Assembly (NCBI RefSeq): GCF_011745365.1
Contig: NW_024468914.1
Span: forward strand, 3,808,228 to 3,872,227
DNA length: 64,000 nt
Source of the DNA: Cryphonectria parasitica EP155
Lineage: Eukaryota > Ascomycota > Sordariomycetes > Diaporthales > Cryphonectriaceae
Direction of reading: 5' to 3'
Below, piece by piece: positions 1 through 11,400 of the stretch (its first letter is position 1; every line of letters starts with the position of its first letter). The notes under the pieces are model-generated. The model did not search any database. It had not been told where the DNA came from and worked only from the letters and a program-made list of their open reading frames with translations. The position numbers and the translations under genes are program-made.

Positions 1-1917
1 GCTTGACATAATGGAAAAAATGAAATTGCTGGTCCCCAGCTCCCTGCTGGAGGAAGTCGCAGACCTTTTCGAACTGTACACCTGTTGGCAAGGGATCGCC
101 GCAGCAACTCCCCAGAATCTTGGATTCGTTAAAAGCACTCGAACAATGCAGGAATCTGCTATCAGCCGAATCACCACGGCACATGGCCCCAACGTCAAAC
201 GAACGAACCAAGGATATCAATGGACTGCGACTCAGATTTACGAATGCACACTGGTATTTCGAGGGGTATGACACAGCCAAGATAGTCCAGCCTCGGAATT
301 ATTGTAAGAACGCCTTGAGACACCTGGACAACACGAAGCGTTTCACGGTAATTCTCTCTGCTTCAGTCAAGGATGGAGACTAGTGCATCTTCACTGCGTC
401 CCGATTCAACGCTCCTATGATTGTTATTCGAGAGTCACCTCACATCAGCGAGTTCGATTTTGTCAGCCAGGCGATGAATAACACTATGAGATAGATACGA
501 CAGAAAGATGACTACAAGATGGAGGATTCCTACACTCGGTTTGCAGTCTTCTTGAGCGGTAAAGATAGGCTCCTTTTGCAAGGGTTCTCCTATCTGCTTG
601 GGGGCCGACACTTTGAAGATGAAGATAATAGGATGTTGGCTGCCCAATTCTCCACTTTCATGGAATTGAGATTGTGCGGTCATTTTGACTCTTCATGTTC
701 ACAGCTGTAAAATGTGTAGCGTGAGAGCAGGAAGCAATGAAAGCTCTGGCAGCTATGAGAACCGAGAAAAAGATGTGCTTCCCGCTTACATGATTATGTA
801 TGCTGTGCATTATCCCCGAGCTGAATGATATCATTCTTATGCTCTGTTTGTTGTATCGTATGGAAAGCAAAACCATAGAAGGATCCAAGACATTCTCTCT
901 TTCTGCAAATCCTGGTTCGATCACTGCAATATTCACCATGCGCACTGCCAGATAGCAGCTTTGGGGGTAGTATCAACCAGACTGGTCACGGTAAGCGACA
1001 CAACCGTTCAGTTCTGCCCTCGAGACGAATTATATGACTAGATCGCCCGATAAGCAACACAGAGCCACTTCTTGGAAAAGAGAAAATCCTCTCCCTCACG
1101 GAAGAGAACCTGCATGATATTTACCAACATACTCCAGTGCAGCTGACCAAGACTCTCCAGGAAGCAAACCCATCACCACTAGCTATCTCGGCATTGACTA
1201 AGTATGATTCGACGCGCTCCGCATTATCCAAGATCATCACCAAGACTAGCAACAGGAAGCATTTCGGATGACAAATATCTACTCCGGTGGAAGTGTCAAT
1301 ATGACAGCTATATGGCTATCGGTGGAAGAGGTGAGCTGTTCTTCAATCGACCTGCGAATTGGAGCCACCGATTACGCCTCAAGGAGCAATCTGGGTCCAA
1401 GCTTGAAGCCTTCGACTGCGAATCTGGTGAGTGGCCACTGGCCATGCAGCACGCCATTACAAAGAGTCCAAAGAAAAGTTCGACGTTGTGACTATGTTCT
1501 GAGTCGAGAACACTCTTATTTCGCATGTATGCAGGAGGAAACTGACAACAGGAGGGCTTTTTATATTGATATAGTATATTTAGAAAAGACCACACGCACG
1601 CACCACATCCTTCTCGGCTTTGGGAGTCCATTGGAATCTGGCCGGAGGAAGAGAAGAAGAAGAATAAAGTACCGAGTACTAATGCAATGGTGCATAAGTA
1701 CCACAGTAGCATGGGACTGGAATCCAGATGCCGGCCTTCCGAATGGCCCGCAGCAGCTCGTGTGAAAAAGGAACCTTGCAGGTTGCGGATCCTTGATTCA
1801 CCGGCTGCTAATATCTAAGGTATAAAGACTCTGACAATTACTCTGCCCACACTATTCTCATTTTCCACTGGCAGACCGTACTAACTCGTTATACAACTGT
1901 TGCTGCAAGACCAATAC
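1..1917. other. Gene-poor left flank
   Basis: I recognise no gene here. Several short open frames overlap on both strands without a recognisable domain. One frame is open from about 1045 to 1270 on the plus strand and has protein-like composition (rich in Lys, Leu, Thr, with few repeats). It has no convincing start and ends at a stop, so it could be a decayed exon. A TATA-like stretch (ggtataaag) lies near 1820, about 100 bp before the VOC gene. Confidence 0.5.
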
Positions 1918-2592
1918 ATGATCGAGCAGACTATGGCTACCAATCCTGCCTTTCACATCATTGGCCATGGCCACACGGGAATGACGGTCCGCTCCAGTAA
2001 GACGCGATGCGACGTCCCGCGCGCCCTTGCGTTACTTCAGCTGGACTTTGCTCTGGCTTAACCATTCTCGCCGGATTGCAATAGTCTCCCCTGGCCACTG
2101 AGAGATTATGTACTGACAATTATCACAGTGGCCAAAAGCTTGCGCTTCTGGAAGGATATCCTCGGCTTCCAGATCATCTGGCAGCAAGATGTTCCCGGGA
2201 GCACCACTCCCAGCGACCCAGTTCATACGATGACGGGAGCCCCGCTCGGCACAAGTATGCGTGTTGTCTGGATCCAACTGAAAGGCAGCGACCCTGGCCG
2301 CGTATCCACTCTGGAGCTCATAGAGTACGAACTACCGCCCGATGTTGCTGAAGAACAGAAGAGTCGTACGCCGCACGCTAGGAGCTGGGATATAGGATCT
2401 CTCCATATCAATCTCATGATTCAGGGTTTGGATCAGATCGTGGAAAGTGTAAAGAGCGAAGGATTTCAGATTTATAGTGGTATCTTTACAGTTCCTCAGG
2501 AAGCACCAGAGGGAGGAGGCCAAAGAGTCTGCTATCTTAGAGGACCGGATGGGGAGCTCGTCGAACTGACTGAGATTCTCAAGGTAGAATAA
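1918..2592 (+). CDS. VOC-family (glyoxalase/bleomycin-resistance fold) protein
   Basis: Two exons, 1918-1996 and 2129-2592, encode 180 residues. The 132-nt intron starts gtaag and ends cacag, and the split codon (A|TG) restores a continuous frame. After splicing the N-terminus reads HTGMTVRSMAKSLRFWKDIL, the usual beta-alpha opening of a vicinal-oxygen-chelate domain. The C-terminal part has the typical YLRGPDGELVELTE strand, whose last Glu is a usual metal ligand; the His of HTG would be the first. VOC proteins are small metal-dependent isomerases, lyases or dioxygenases, or binding proteins. The substrate cannot be deduced here. Met6 (at 1933) is an alternative start. Nothing next to it suggests a pathway. 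Confidence 0.85.
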
Positions 2593-4157
2593 TAAGATAG
2601 GGGTCCGTTGATTCATGAGATCTCTCATCTCGGAGGTAATGTAACCTTTAATTATCCATGGTGTGCCCTACGGTAACATTGCAAACCCTGAGAGCGACTG
2701 AATTCTATACGGCCGCATGATGAGTCTAGCAACGCGTCTGAGGAAGCAATAGAGCTTACTATAGCGGAGGTGGCTCTGGAAAACTATTACCTGCTTCTGT
2801 AACGTAAGAGTCTATACAGCACGAGTTAATGAGCCTTATTCATCGGCATGTTTTGGAAAAAATATCGCTCTAATGCAACGCCTGACCTCACCTTCAAGCG
2901 CCTTGTTTCATCACAAGCCAGCAGTACCGTGCGCCTCTCCATTCTCGACCTGCCGAATCGACAGGTAGCCCAGGCATTCTCTGTTGTTCTTTTCAAGTGA
3001 TAAAGAACCGACCCGGCTGGAACTCCGCCAATCAATTCGTGATTTTGCTACTGGAGGCAACCCCCCCCCCCCCGGGGCGGTCCACCCACATCCCCAACCG
3101 ACGCCTTTTGGCTATTGCTGAGTATATAACCCTAGGAGCCATTGCAATATTCCGCCACTACAGTAGAGTCAGATCTCAAGATGTACAACGATGCAAAAAT
3201 ACCTCAAGACTTCAGTATAGTGAAACGCACCAAGAGTACTTAGATTCATTTCATTAACAATCATTTACAAGTCCTACTCAAGCCATGTATTGATACACCG
3301 GCGAGGCAAATATGAAGGTCATGGCAATTATCTCGAAGAAATCTGAGACATAGCATTCCAAGCCTCCTCAAACATCATTTTCAGCTACTCTTCTAAGTCC
3401 TTTCTGTTATATGATCATGTGAATAGCCGAATTTTCAATAATAAGTACCAGGTCTTTGGTTCCTGCATTCACGCTCAATAATTTTATTCATCATTCGGTC
3501 GTCATTTAGGCATCATTGCGAGCCCCGTCCAGCTCCGGCCATTCACTCATGCCTGTCTCCCAATTAATTCGGATTGGATTGCTCACAAAGATGCGGTGGC
3601 CAGTGTATGTAAGAAGTTGGTCATGGTAGATATGAGCCACTACAGCCATGCCCTCCTAGGCCAAGCTATGGTTCGTAAGCAGAACAGTTGCCTGCAGCTG
3701 GGCATCCGAGGGACTCGAGTGATTGCCGGCACACCTGTTATCAGACACATTTAGATTAGTCTATTAGCCACCGATGGTCTGTCCTTAGACCGCGTACGCG
3801 ATTCGAAGCTAGGAAAAGAAGTGAAAGTGCGGCTCATTCACGGTCCTACTAACGAGCGAAAGGTTGTATCGAACAGATTTTACGTAATTTGAGAAACGCT
3901 CCAGACATGAGACAATTTACATCAATAGTATGGAGAGGGTGGCTGAGTGTTAACATAATGCCTTGTGAGTTTTAGTTTTGACACATATACAACACAACGG
4001 ATTTGTAAGTTGCTAGATGTCTAAAGTATGAGAGATACACAGAACTGCGATGTTAAAGGTAGCTTGAGAAGAGAAGGAAGAAAGGAAAAAAAAAAAAAAA
4101 GGGAAGGAAAGGAAGGAAAGGAAGGAAAGGAAAAAGAAAAGAAAAGGAAAGGAAAGG
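2593..4157. other. Intergenic region with homopolymer tracts
   Basis: No supported gene. It holds a run of 13 C at 3061-3073 and ends in a purine tract just after the ancestral stop codon of the decayed minus-strand gene. The rest is AT-rich with scattered short frames only. Confidence 0.5.
4065..4156. repeat. Purine (GGAAA)n low-complexity tract
   Basis: About 90 bp made almost only of A and G on the plus strand: a run of A, then imperfect GGAAA/GGAAG units. It lies immediately 3' of the ancestral stop codon of the minus-strand pseudogene (stop at 4158-4160), so in that gene's sense it is a pyrimidine tract in the 3' untranslated region. Confidence 0.8.
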
Positions 4158-4967
4158 TCACTGCTTGATTTCCTGTTCAGGAAGCGGCTGTTTCAACAGC
4201 GCTTTGTACGTCCTTGGCACCAGTGGCAGTTCCTTGTATGCATAATCCCTAAGGCGCCCGACCAGCGTCATGTCCAGCAACCTCTCTTCACGCCAGGGTA
4301 GTCATTGACATCCCCCAGGTTGAGCACAAAGCTGGCCTCGAGGGCCTGCTCAAATCGTATGCAACCCTCTGCGCCGTTGTGCGGGGGATCAGCCTCAAGA
4401 GCATGTAACTGTAATCAACAGCCACGGCTGAGATGACATTGAAGCGTAGGTTGCTCAACATGACCGCTCCAGGCCCGTGGTAGTCGCGCATCAGTGCGTC
4501 CTGCCAGCAGCCGAGTCTGGCTTATCCATGGGTAGTACTATGCGCATCTCGTCGACAATGGTGCCAGGCGTGGCCGTGGAGGGATTGTCTAAGGTGATGG
4601 AGAAGACGAGATCCTGGCGCCGGCCGACGGGGATGAAAAGGGCGTCCTTATCGGGGTTGAAAGGCTTGCCGACGGGGAAGACCTGAATGGAGTATTTGGG
4701 GAGTCGGACGGGCTACGACAGTGCCGGGGCGGTGGCCAGGATGGGCGAGTTGAAGGTGTCTGACACAGCCTCTGCAAGTGTGGCAACCGGGTCGATGATG
4801 CTGTCGACGAAGGAGCTCAGGTTGTACGAAGGTCCGCGCGCGGCACCGACGTGTGTCGAATTGCTGGACCAGACCGAGCCGCATGTATGCTGTCGTTCTT
4901 CCGGGGTCACAAGGGGTACCACGGGCGGACCACCCAGCTGGGCGCTGTTGGTGACCACAGTCTTGGG
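4158..4967 (-). pseudogene. Decayed 3' end of the large minus-strand gene
   Basis: This continues the 943-residue frame that stops at 4968. Past that TAG the same frame stays open for about 84 codons to a second TAG (4713-4715), then for about 73 more codons to TGA (4491-4493). All of it has coding character, for example FPVGKPFNPDKDALFIPVG. A frameshift near 4505 moves coding sense into a second frame (ALMRDYHGPGAVMLSNLRF). Two more shifts, near 4370 and 4280, lead to a last segment ending LPLVPRTYKALLKQPLPEQE and a TGA at 4158-4160. The ancestral protein was therefore about 270 residues longer. Both in-frame TAGs are explicable as CAG to TAG changes. Confidence 0.8.
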
Positions 4968-7799
4968 CTACATCAGGGAATCGGGCTTTCTCGGTATCCA
5001 GAGAGCCCTGGGGCCGGCAGAGACAGAGGAGGTGGACGAGGAGAACAAGGCGGTGGTGGCGGCGGCGGTGACTTCTAGCTCACAGATGCGCTTCGTCAGC
5101 TGCAGCCCGACCATAGCCGAGGTGGCAGCGTCGGCGCGAAAGGTCCCCTCTTCATCTCTGGGCATGTATTTCTGCAGGTTGCGCAGGAGCTTGTCGGAGA
5201 AGGCTGGGAATTGCAGGCACCGCACCGAGTTGTCTTGGCCCCAGTCGAAGATGGGCGGTTCGACCTTGTTCGGAGGCGCGTTCCTCTTGAGGACCTCATC
5301 TCTGCACAAGAGATCCGACTTATCTGATGATCCGTCAAATGTCGTGTATATTCTCCTATACGACGTCCAAAGCTCATCTTCATCAAGCCGGTCACCAACG
5401 GTGAAAGATTGCTGGTGAGGAGGCTGGGTGAATTTGAGGCTGGTCAGTCGCGAACAACTGGGCTGGCCGCCGTGCGGCGACACGTCCAGGAGACACAAGA
5501 GAACCCCATCGGCCACGCTAGCCTGTCGGAGAATCGAGGAAACAATCGAGTCTGTTCTCAGAGGGTCGTACTCTGCCTCGACGCGCAGATCTGGGAAGTG
5601 GCTGATGAGGTTAGAGCGCAGGAGAAACCCGTAAGTCGGGATTGGGGGCGGCCTGCCCGTGGACGGCAGCGGAGTTCGAAGGTAGTTGTTGACGAGGCGC
5701 TTGATGGCAGTGCGCACGCTGTCGAAGCGGTTCTCGAGGTGATTCCCGATGCTGAGGGCGCCATCCAGGAAGGCGTCGACCCAGTTGGCGTCGATGTGGA
5801 AGAAGCGCAGACTCTCGGCGGGCAGATGCGACGGGTCGGTCACCAGGTACTGGCTCGGAATGCTGGACAGGTACATCTTGTCAAGGACCCAGCCGAGCAC
5901 GACGGACCACTCGGGGTTTGCCGCCTGATTCAGCTCGTTGTAGATGTACACGTCGTCGTCCTCGTTGGCACTGCGCCCGAACTCCTCCGCCGCTGCTTGG
6001 GCCTGCTGATCGTACTGCGCGGCCAGGGTACGGTTGTCAAGTGACAGGTTGACAGGCTCTTTGGGTTTGGACATCCACCAGTCAAGCATATCGAGATTCC
6101 CGTTCGACGGGAGCCGGTCGGTCTCCGTGCTCTGCAGCTTTCCAAGCTCCTGAACGATGGCCGGGGCAGCCCTCAACGCGTCGTCCCGGGTCTGGCACGT
6201 GCCATGCGCGCGCATCAGGACGGCCTTGGCCCTGTTCATGGCCATGACGTGGATCTGGCGCCGTAGACTGGTCATGGCCCGGCAGAAGGCCTGGTCGGCG
6301 ATGGCTGTGTTCCTCCCCAGCTGCCACGAGGCCGAGTACGTGATGTCGAGCATGCCGAGCTTGCCATCCAGGATCTGCAGATCCATGCCGCTGTCCGAAT
6401 GAAGACTCCATGTTGGTGAGATGGGGTGCTGGACTTGGTTTGGTGTCAACACGCCCCGGTAGAAAGTCGCCGTGGTTTCGCCCGTCTGCACGCGGCATCT
6501 TCCGAGGACGTAGCCGTCCCTGACCCTGTCCACGATGGTCTGCCTCTCTGGGGTGTCAACAAGGGTACTTAAGTCTGGCAGCGGCGCCCTGAGCGGCCCA
6601 AGACTGTCTGCTAGCACACGCATCGTCTGTTTCACGTCAAAGGCGCCCTCGCGACCGCACATGTACGTCCAACTGTACAAGGATGCGACGGCCACATGGC
6701 GGGTGGATTCCGGCACTGGCCAGGCCATGGACTCGATGCCGTCAAGGGAGATGAGGTGGACGTGTACGGGCACTGGTGTGCCGTCACTGGCCAGCGATCC
6801 GACCCTGTGTGACAAGACGATGCTGTAGTAGGCTTCACGGGAGGACCCTGACTCTGCCATTCCGGTTGTGTCGAAACGGCGCACGTGGGAGAGGAACGCG
6901 TATCGGGACACGTCTGGGTGCTTCTGCGTGCCGGCCGAGGCGGTGCTGTTGCGGAAAAGCTCGTTAAAGAGTCTTGACCGGATGAAGATGGCGTTGACCT
7001 TGTCGACGTCGGTATCGGCGATGCCGTCTATGCTCGAGATGGGAGTTCTGCAGCTGGTCACCTTGGAAAGGATTGATGGTTGGATCGCTACAGACAGGCT
7101 TGCATCTTGCTCCCAAGACTCTTGGGAGGATATGTTCTTAAAGATGCTGGTGTCTCCTGTCCGCTGGTCCTGAGGCAGGAGAAGCTCGTCCTCCGTGAAA
7201 GCCAAGACGGCCATCCATGGGACCCTGCTCGTCGTCGTCTGCTTCGTTGCGGTCGCCTGGCGCTCCCAGGGCAGGTATGGATCGCTGAACACAATGTGCG
7301 GCAGGGTTTCGACGGCCGCGGTGTAGCCCGGCGGCGGAAACACTGACTTGACGGCGCCGTCGGGGAGGCGGAACCGTGGCGTGGCCACAGTGAACTCCTG
7401 CTCTTCTTGCTTCAGAATCGCCGTGCTGTCTCTGGCGGAGATGGTCTGGGTGGTTGACACGATGTAGTCTCCACCTTCGAGCGTGGGTCGAAAGTAGGAG
7501 AATATCTGCTCCTCTCCTGTGCTCAGCTGTGGGCGAGCCTGATTGGCAGCGAGATGCCTGACGGGAACGCCCATGAGGGACGAACCCTCGAGTCCTGGCT
7601 GTCCCAGCGCCTGGAAGACCGCCTGGCAGGGGCCAGCTTGCGCCCCTGGAGTGAGGGTCGACACGGGGGCTTGTGACATGTTGGGTGTGGTGTTTGAACT
7701 GGGCAGCGTTTTGAGGAGAAAGCGAATCGGCAGCAAACGGATTGTGGCGTCCGTGTTTCGAACTTGAGCTCTCGAGGGAGATAGATCTCTGAACGCCAA
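4968..7799 (-). CDS. Very large protein of unknown family, C-terminally truncated
   Basis: An uninterrupted frame of 943 codons; Met41 (7677-7679) is the more likely start (903 residues), because a pyrimidine-rich tract of promoter type sits just upstream of 7799. There is no signal peptide or obvious membrane segment, and no domain I can name with certainty. One stretch (about residues 715-790, GFLLRSNLISHFPDLRVEAE followed by DGVLLCLLDV) reminds me of a family of large bacterial proteins that share an LLRS...P.L.V motif with a downstream VLLCL strand. This is a weak recollection, not an assignment. Coding sense continues past the TAG at 4968, so the gene is a truncated allele of a longer one. 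It is divergent from another decayed giant gene at 8488, and the two probably form a functional pair. Confidence 0.7.
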   Translation of the reverse strand: MAFRDLSPSRAQVRNTDATIRLLPIRFLLKTLPSSNTTPNMSQAPVSTLTPGAQAGPCQAVFQALGQPGLEGSSLMGVPVRHLAANQARPQLSTGEEQIFSYFRPTLEGGDYIVSTTQTISARDSTAILKQEEQEFTVATPRFRLPDGAVKSVFPPPGYTAAVETLPHIVFSDPYLPWERQATATKQTTTSRVPWMAVLAFTEDELLLPQDQRTGDTSIFKNISSQESWEQDASLSVAIQPSILSKVTSCRTPISSIDGIADTDVDKVNAIFIRSRLFNELFRNSTASAGTQKHPDVSRYAFLSHVRRFDTTGMAESGSSREAYYSIVLSHRVGSLASDGTPVPVHVHLISLDGIESMAWPVPESTRHVAVASLYSWTYMCGREGAFDVKQTMRVLADSLGPLRAPLPDLSTLVDTPERQTIVDRVRDGYVLGRCRVQTGETTATFYRGVLTPNQVQHPISPTWSLHSDSGMDLQILDGKLGMLDITYSASWQLGRNTAIADQAFCRAMTSLRRQIHVMAMNRAKAVLMRAHGTCQTRDDALRAAPAIVQELGKLQSTETDRLPSNGNLDMLDWWMSKPKEPVNLSLDNRTLAAQYDQQAQAAAEEFGRSANEDDDVYIYNELNQAANPEWSVVLGWVLDKMYLSSIPSQYLVTDPSHLPAESLRFFHIDANWVDAFLDGALSIGNHLENRFDSVRTAIKRLVNNYLRTPLPSTGRPPPIPTYGFLLRSNLISHFPDLRVEAEYDPLRTDSIVSSILRQASVADGVLLCLLDVSPHGGQPSCSRLTSLKFTQPPHQQSFTVGDRLDEDELWTSYRRIYTTFDGSSDKSDLLCRDEVLKRNAPPNKVEPPIFDWGQDNSVRCLQFPAFSDKLLRNLQKYMPRDEEGTFRADAATSAMVGLQLTKRICELEVTAAATTALFSSSTSSVSAGPRALWIPRKPDSLM

Positions 7800-8487
7800 G
7801 CTCCTCTTTTCTCTCCCTCTCTCTGTGTGTCTCTCTCTCTCTTTCTTTTTTCCTTCTTTTTTCCCCTCTCACTTTTGCTGTCTTTCACACCCACACGTAA
7901 AAAGACCACGAGTCACCAGGATAGCATAGGTAATCAAGCTCAACAGTGCAGGGGTTCGCCACTATAGTACATGTCGTACGATGCCGTTTAAATAGTATAT
8001 CGAAGATCATTGTTCAGCTGGCCTTGGGCACATTAGCGGGCGGCGAGTTTGTGGAGCAGCTAAACCCCATGCCACGGTGTGGGTTTATCAAAGAGAATCT
8101 CGTACCCCTTGTGTTTCCGTTTTGGAGCATCACCCAGAGCTAAGTCGTCTGGATCGGGTCTAGGATTGCTGATACGCCAGACCTGGATGTTATCGTTTTC
8201 CACAATTGTCCACCTCGAGAGACCTCGATATCTGTTCCCGCTTGAAACAGAACAATGTTGACCAAGAGCAACCCTGTAGTATTTCTGATTCGCATGGGCA
8301 GCCTTCACGTATTCGGTTGGTTTGCGTACCCTTTTCTGGATCAACAGAGAGGTTTAACCCAACGAGATCCGTGAACTGGAAGGAATTGATTGCAAGTTGT
8401 GTTTAGTTTTCGCCGCTCGATTCAAGTTTCTTCTTCCTTTTTCTGTTGTACTGTCTGTCTATTCACCTTTCCAAGACCAGAGTAACC
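7800..8487. promoter_or_regulatory. Shared bidirectional promoter region of the decayed giant pair
   Basis: About 690 bp separate the two divergent starts. The side next to the minus-strand gene has a pyrimidine-rich tract (7804-7868, plus strand; purine-rich on the gene's own strand), and the side next to the plus-strand gene has a shorter TTTC-rich stretch near 8425-8460. No conserved operator was recognised. Confidence 0.45.
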
Positions 8488-11400
8488 ATGGGCGAGTCTT
8501 ATGGCATAGACTCGATCCATCTCAACGTCGGCGACGGCGAGTGCACCGTCCACCTCTTGATCAGGGAGGTAGTCGGCACCAACGGCCAACAAGACCATCA
8601 TCAAGGCCGTCCTCGTCGACACCGGCCCAGCGAAAGCGTCACAGTTTGGCAGCCAAGTTCTCGCCAGCAGCTTCGCGTCCGTCGCCGCTCGTTATGGCTG
8701 CGCTACCCTGCAATTTGATGCCATAGTCCTCTCCGTCTGGCATTCGGACTACTACGGTGGCCTCTTCGAAATGCTCAATGCTGAGATCGGGGCCAAGATT
8801 CAGGAGGGCCAGCAGTCGGACAGCTTTCGGGTGAGCTGGCTCAAGTACGACAAGCAGAATAAACCGCTGTCTGTTCTGTACGCGCCGTGTGCGCCCCCTT
8901 CGCATGTGCCTGAAATGAAGCTGCAGACGCCAGGGAACCGCCTGACCTACGCAATGCTGCGCCCAAGGGCAAGCCAGCCGGCATTTGTCAGTGGCTTCTG
9001 CAACTTCGTCTGCAACAAGAGAGAGCTGCTTGGCCGTGACTTGCTCGCCAGCGGAACCCTGCCGATCGACTTTCTCGCCCGTCCGGCGCCCTCTCCTTAT
9101 GACCTGCTGGCAAGGAATCCGCCAGGTGCTAATATGCCGGGGCTGTACGTTGTCGTGGCTGGCGATATTGTCATGGGATCCGAGACCTCTGTAAGCCCAG
9201 AAGCGGACCCGTCTCTCGCGCTCCTGGTTATGTGGAACAGCAAACCAGCCTGCATCTCCTACTACGGCGGTGGTCATGCCGAAGATGTGGTACAGAACGG
9301 CCTAGTCGACTTGGTCACGGCTGCTCCTCCAAGCGCCGACGTTGAGGTCCTCTCCGTCACGTCGATGAAGATTGGCGGACGCAGCGGGAGCCCAGTCTCG
9401 GTTGCAGACACCGTGAATATCCTGGGCCTGCAGAGCCTGGTCATGTTCAATGGGAGCAAATACAATAACCCTCGTGAGTCGTAGACCCCCCAAAAAGAAG
9501 AAGAAAAAAAGAAGCAAAGATGGGCCTGGTGGCAGAGTGCGCTGAATGACTGGCTGTCTGAAAGACTGACTGACGGCGCTGGTTTTCAGGCTGGGAGCTC
9601 ATCCTACTCCTGCACACCCTCTTGATGTCCCAGCGACCAGATGTTGCCACATCCAAGCCAGTTTATGCCACTTAATATCCTTATTACTTTATCAGGCAGG
9701 CCGGTCCGACGGGGGCTTGTAGCTATGTCGACTTTTCGGGAACGGGCCAGCTCTCATTCGACACTTTTGTCCGCCCTGGCGGAGAGGACAGCGTCTTGTT
9801 TAGAAAGCTAGACGAGTTCTATTACCGTGTGAACAAGCGTCAGGAGGCCCTCGGACAGCCGGGCCTGCTCAACGTGTACGAAGAGTACTGCCTATGGGGC
9901 GAGGACAAGACCAGGCCCCGCACGGAGCACGAGTCCAGGGACTGGATCATCCATCAGTGCGAGAGCCGATGGTCTGAGATATCTCCTTCCTATCACAGTA
10001 CAGTCCTACCCAGCCGCTGGTGCTGCCGTCTACGGGTAATCTCTTGACCCTGTGGTCGCAAAGGGCATGGTCGAGTACATCTGCGTCGAGTCTCGGGATG
10101 CCACCCAGGGCCGCCTCGGACGGTGCTGTGAGCATAAAGTACCTCGGGAGCCACAACGTACAGACCTACCAGACCGCCGCTGGAGACAGGTCTGTGGCAA
10201 CAATCCGCTCCCTCCAATTAGCCGTGAACTCGGCCTCTGTGTCAGCTCTGAGTGCTCCCTCGCCGCCAGATCAAGCCATGTTCAGCCAGTTTCCGAGCTG
10301 GAGCCGGGAGCGCGAGACCACCCTCGCCCAGACACGCTTCGACCACAGCAACGTCTTCTACAACCTCGAGACACTCCTTGAGCCGCCTGCCGATGCCCTC
10401 GAGATCCCGGCCGAAAATAATCCCCGCCTGGTCAGTCCCCGCGAGCCGCGCTGGGTGTACCCAGATCCGTCCATGTAGGACCGGCTGGCTGCCTCGCGAG
10501 AGGCCAAGTCCATCGACACGTCCACATTTTCCGCGGTCCAGCGGGAAGTCTGCATTGCCTCGACCCTTCTCAAACTGCAAGGCGGCGTCGTGGGTATGCC
10601 TTCGATCCTGAGTCCCGGCGACGCCGACGTGTTTGTCGGCTCGCTTCACAACACGCGCTTGGACCTGGCTGAGAAGCCCGTGGTCGTCGCGGCCCGCGAG
10701 ACGCAGAAGTACTACGAGTTTGACAAGACGGACGAGCTGTACGGCTGGCTGAGCGCCTCCATCGGTGCCACGTCTCTGAAGCTCGCGCCGAGCGCCACCA
10801 ACAAGATCGCCAACCTCGGGCTGAAGCTCTCCAACGGACTCGAGTTCTGCACCGAGCACATCGGACACATGTTTGACTCCAGCAGCCTTTCTACGATCAG
10901 CAAGGAGATGGGCGGTTTGGTCTGTCCCCAGAAAGTGTTGGTTCTCGCCCTGGATCCAAAGTGCGACACCGGTCCTGTGCGGTTGGCTGATCTCGTGTCT
11001 CTGTCTACCCTGCCTGTGGATGTTCAGGACGCAGAGCTGATGCAGCTCCTAGATATCCGTCTAACGCTCGATGTCCAGCCAGGCAGTAGAAATGCCGTCT
11101 GGTTTGACCCGGAGCGGAGCTATCGGACCGTTCAGAGACTCCAGTATCTCGGCGACGCAGAGAGCACGGCAACAATGACCAAGTTTCTGGCTTCGCGCGT
11201 CCCCTGGATGAGCGTCAAAGGGGTGAAGGTGGTTTCCAAGAGCGAATGTCACTGGGTGGTCACCAGTAGAGGCCAGAGTGTGCTCAGGGATGTGCAGACC
11301 GATCTCGTTCTTGACTGCTCCTTGCGTCTCCCCGGCTCCGAGGCGGCTGCACCTGCGTCGTCTAGTCAGGGAGATGTGCCTGTTTCTGTCGTCTTGCGTA

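Noticed and set aside
1268..1765. 165-codon plus-strand frame near the left edge
   Set aside because: Low-complexity Arg-rich end, no motif, overlapping equally open frames on both strands.
4687..5418. 243-codon plus-strand frame
   Set aside because: Antisense to the decayed end of the giant gene, where the opposite strand shows continuous coding sense.
5409..6044. 211-codon plus-strand frame
   Set aside because: Antisense to the 943-residue frame; no recognisable motif.
8639..9277. 212-codon minus-strand frame
   Set aside because: Shadow of the decayed plus-strand gene; no domain character and a biased Arg/Gly/Val composition.
10242..10868. 208-codon minus-strand frame
   Set aside because: Antisense shadow of the same decayed gene; composition typical of reverse-complement coding DNA.
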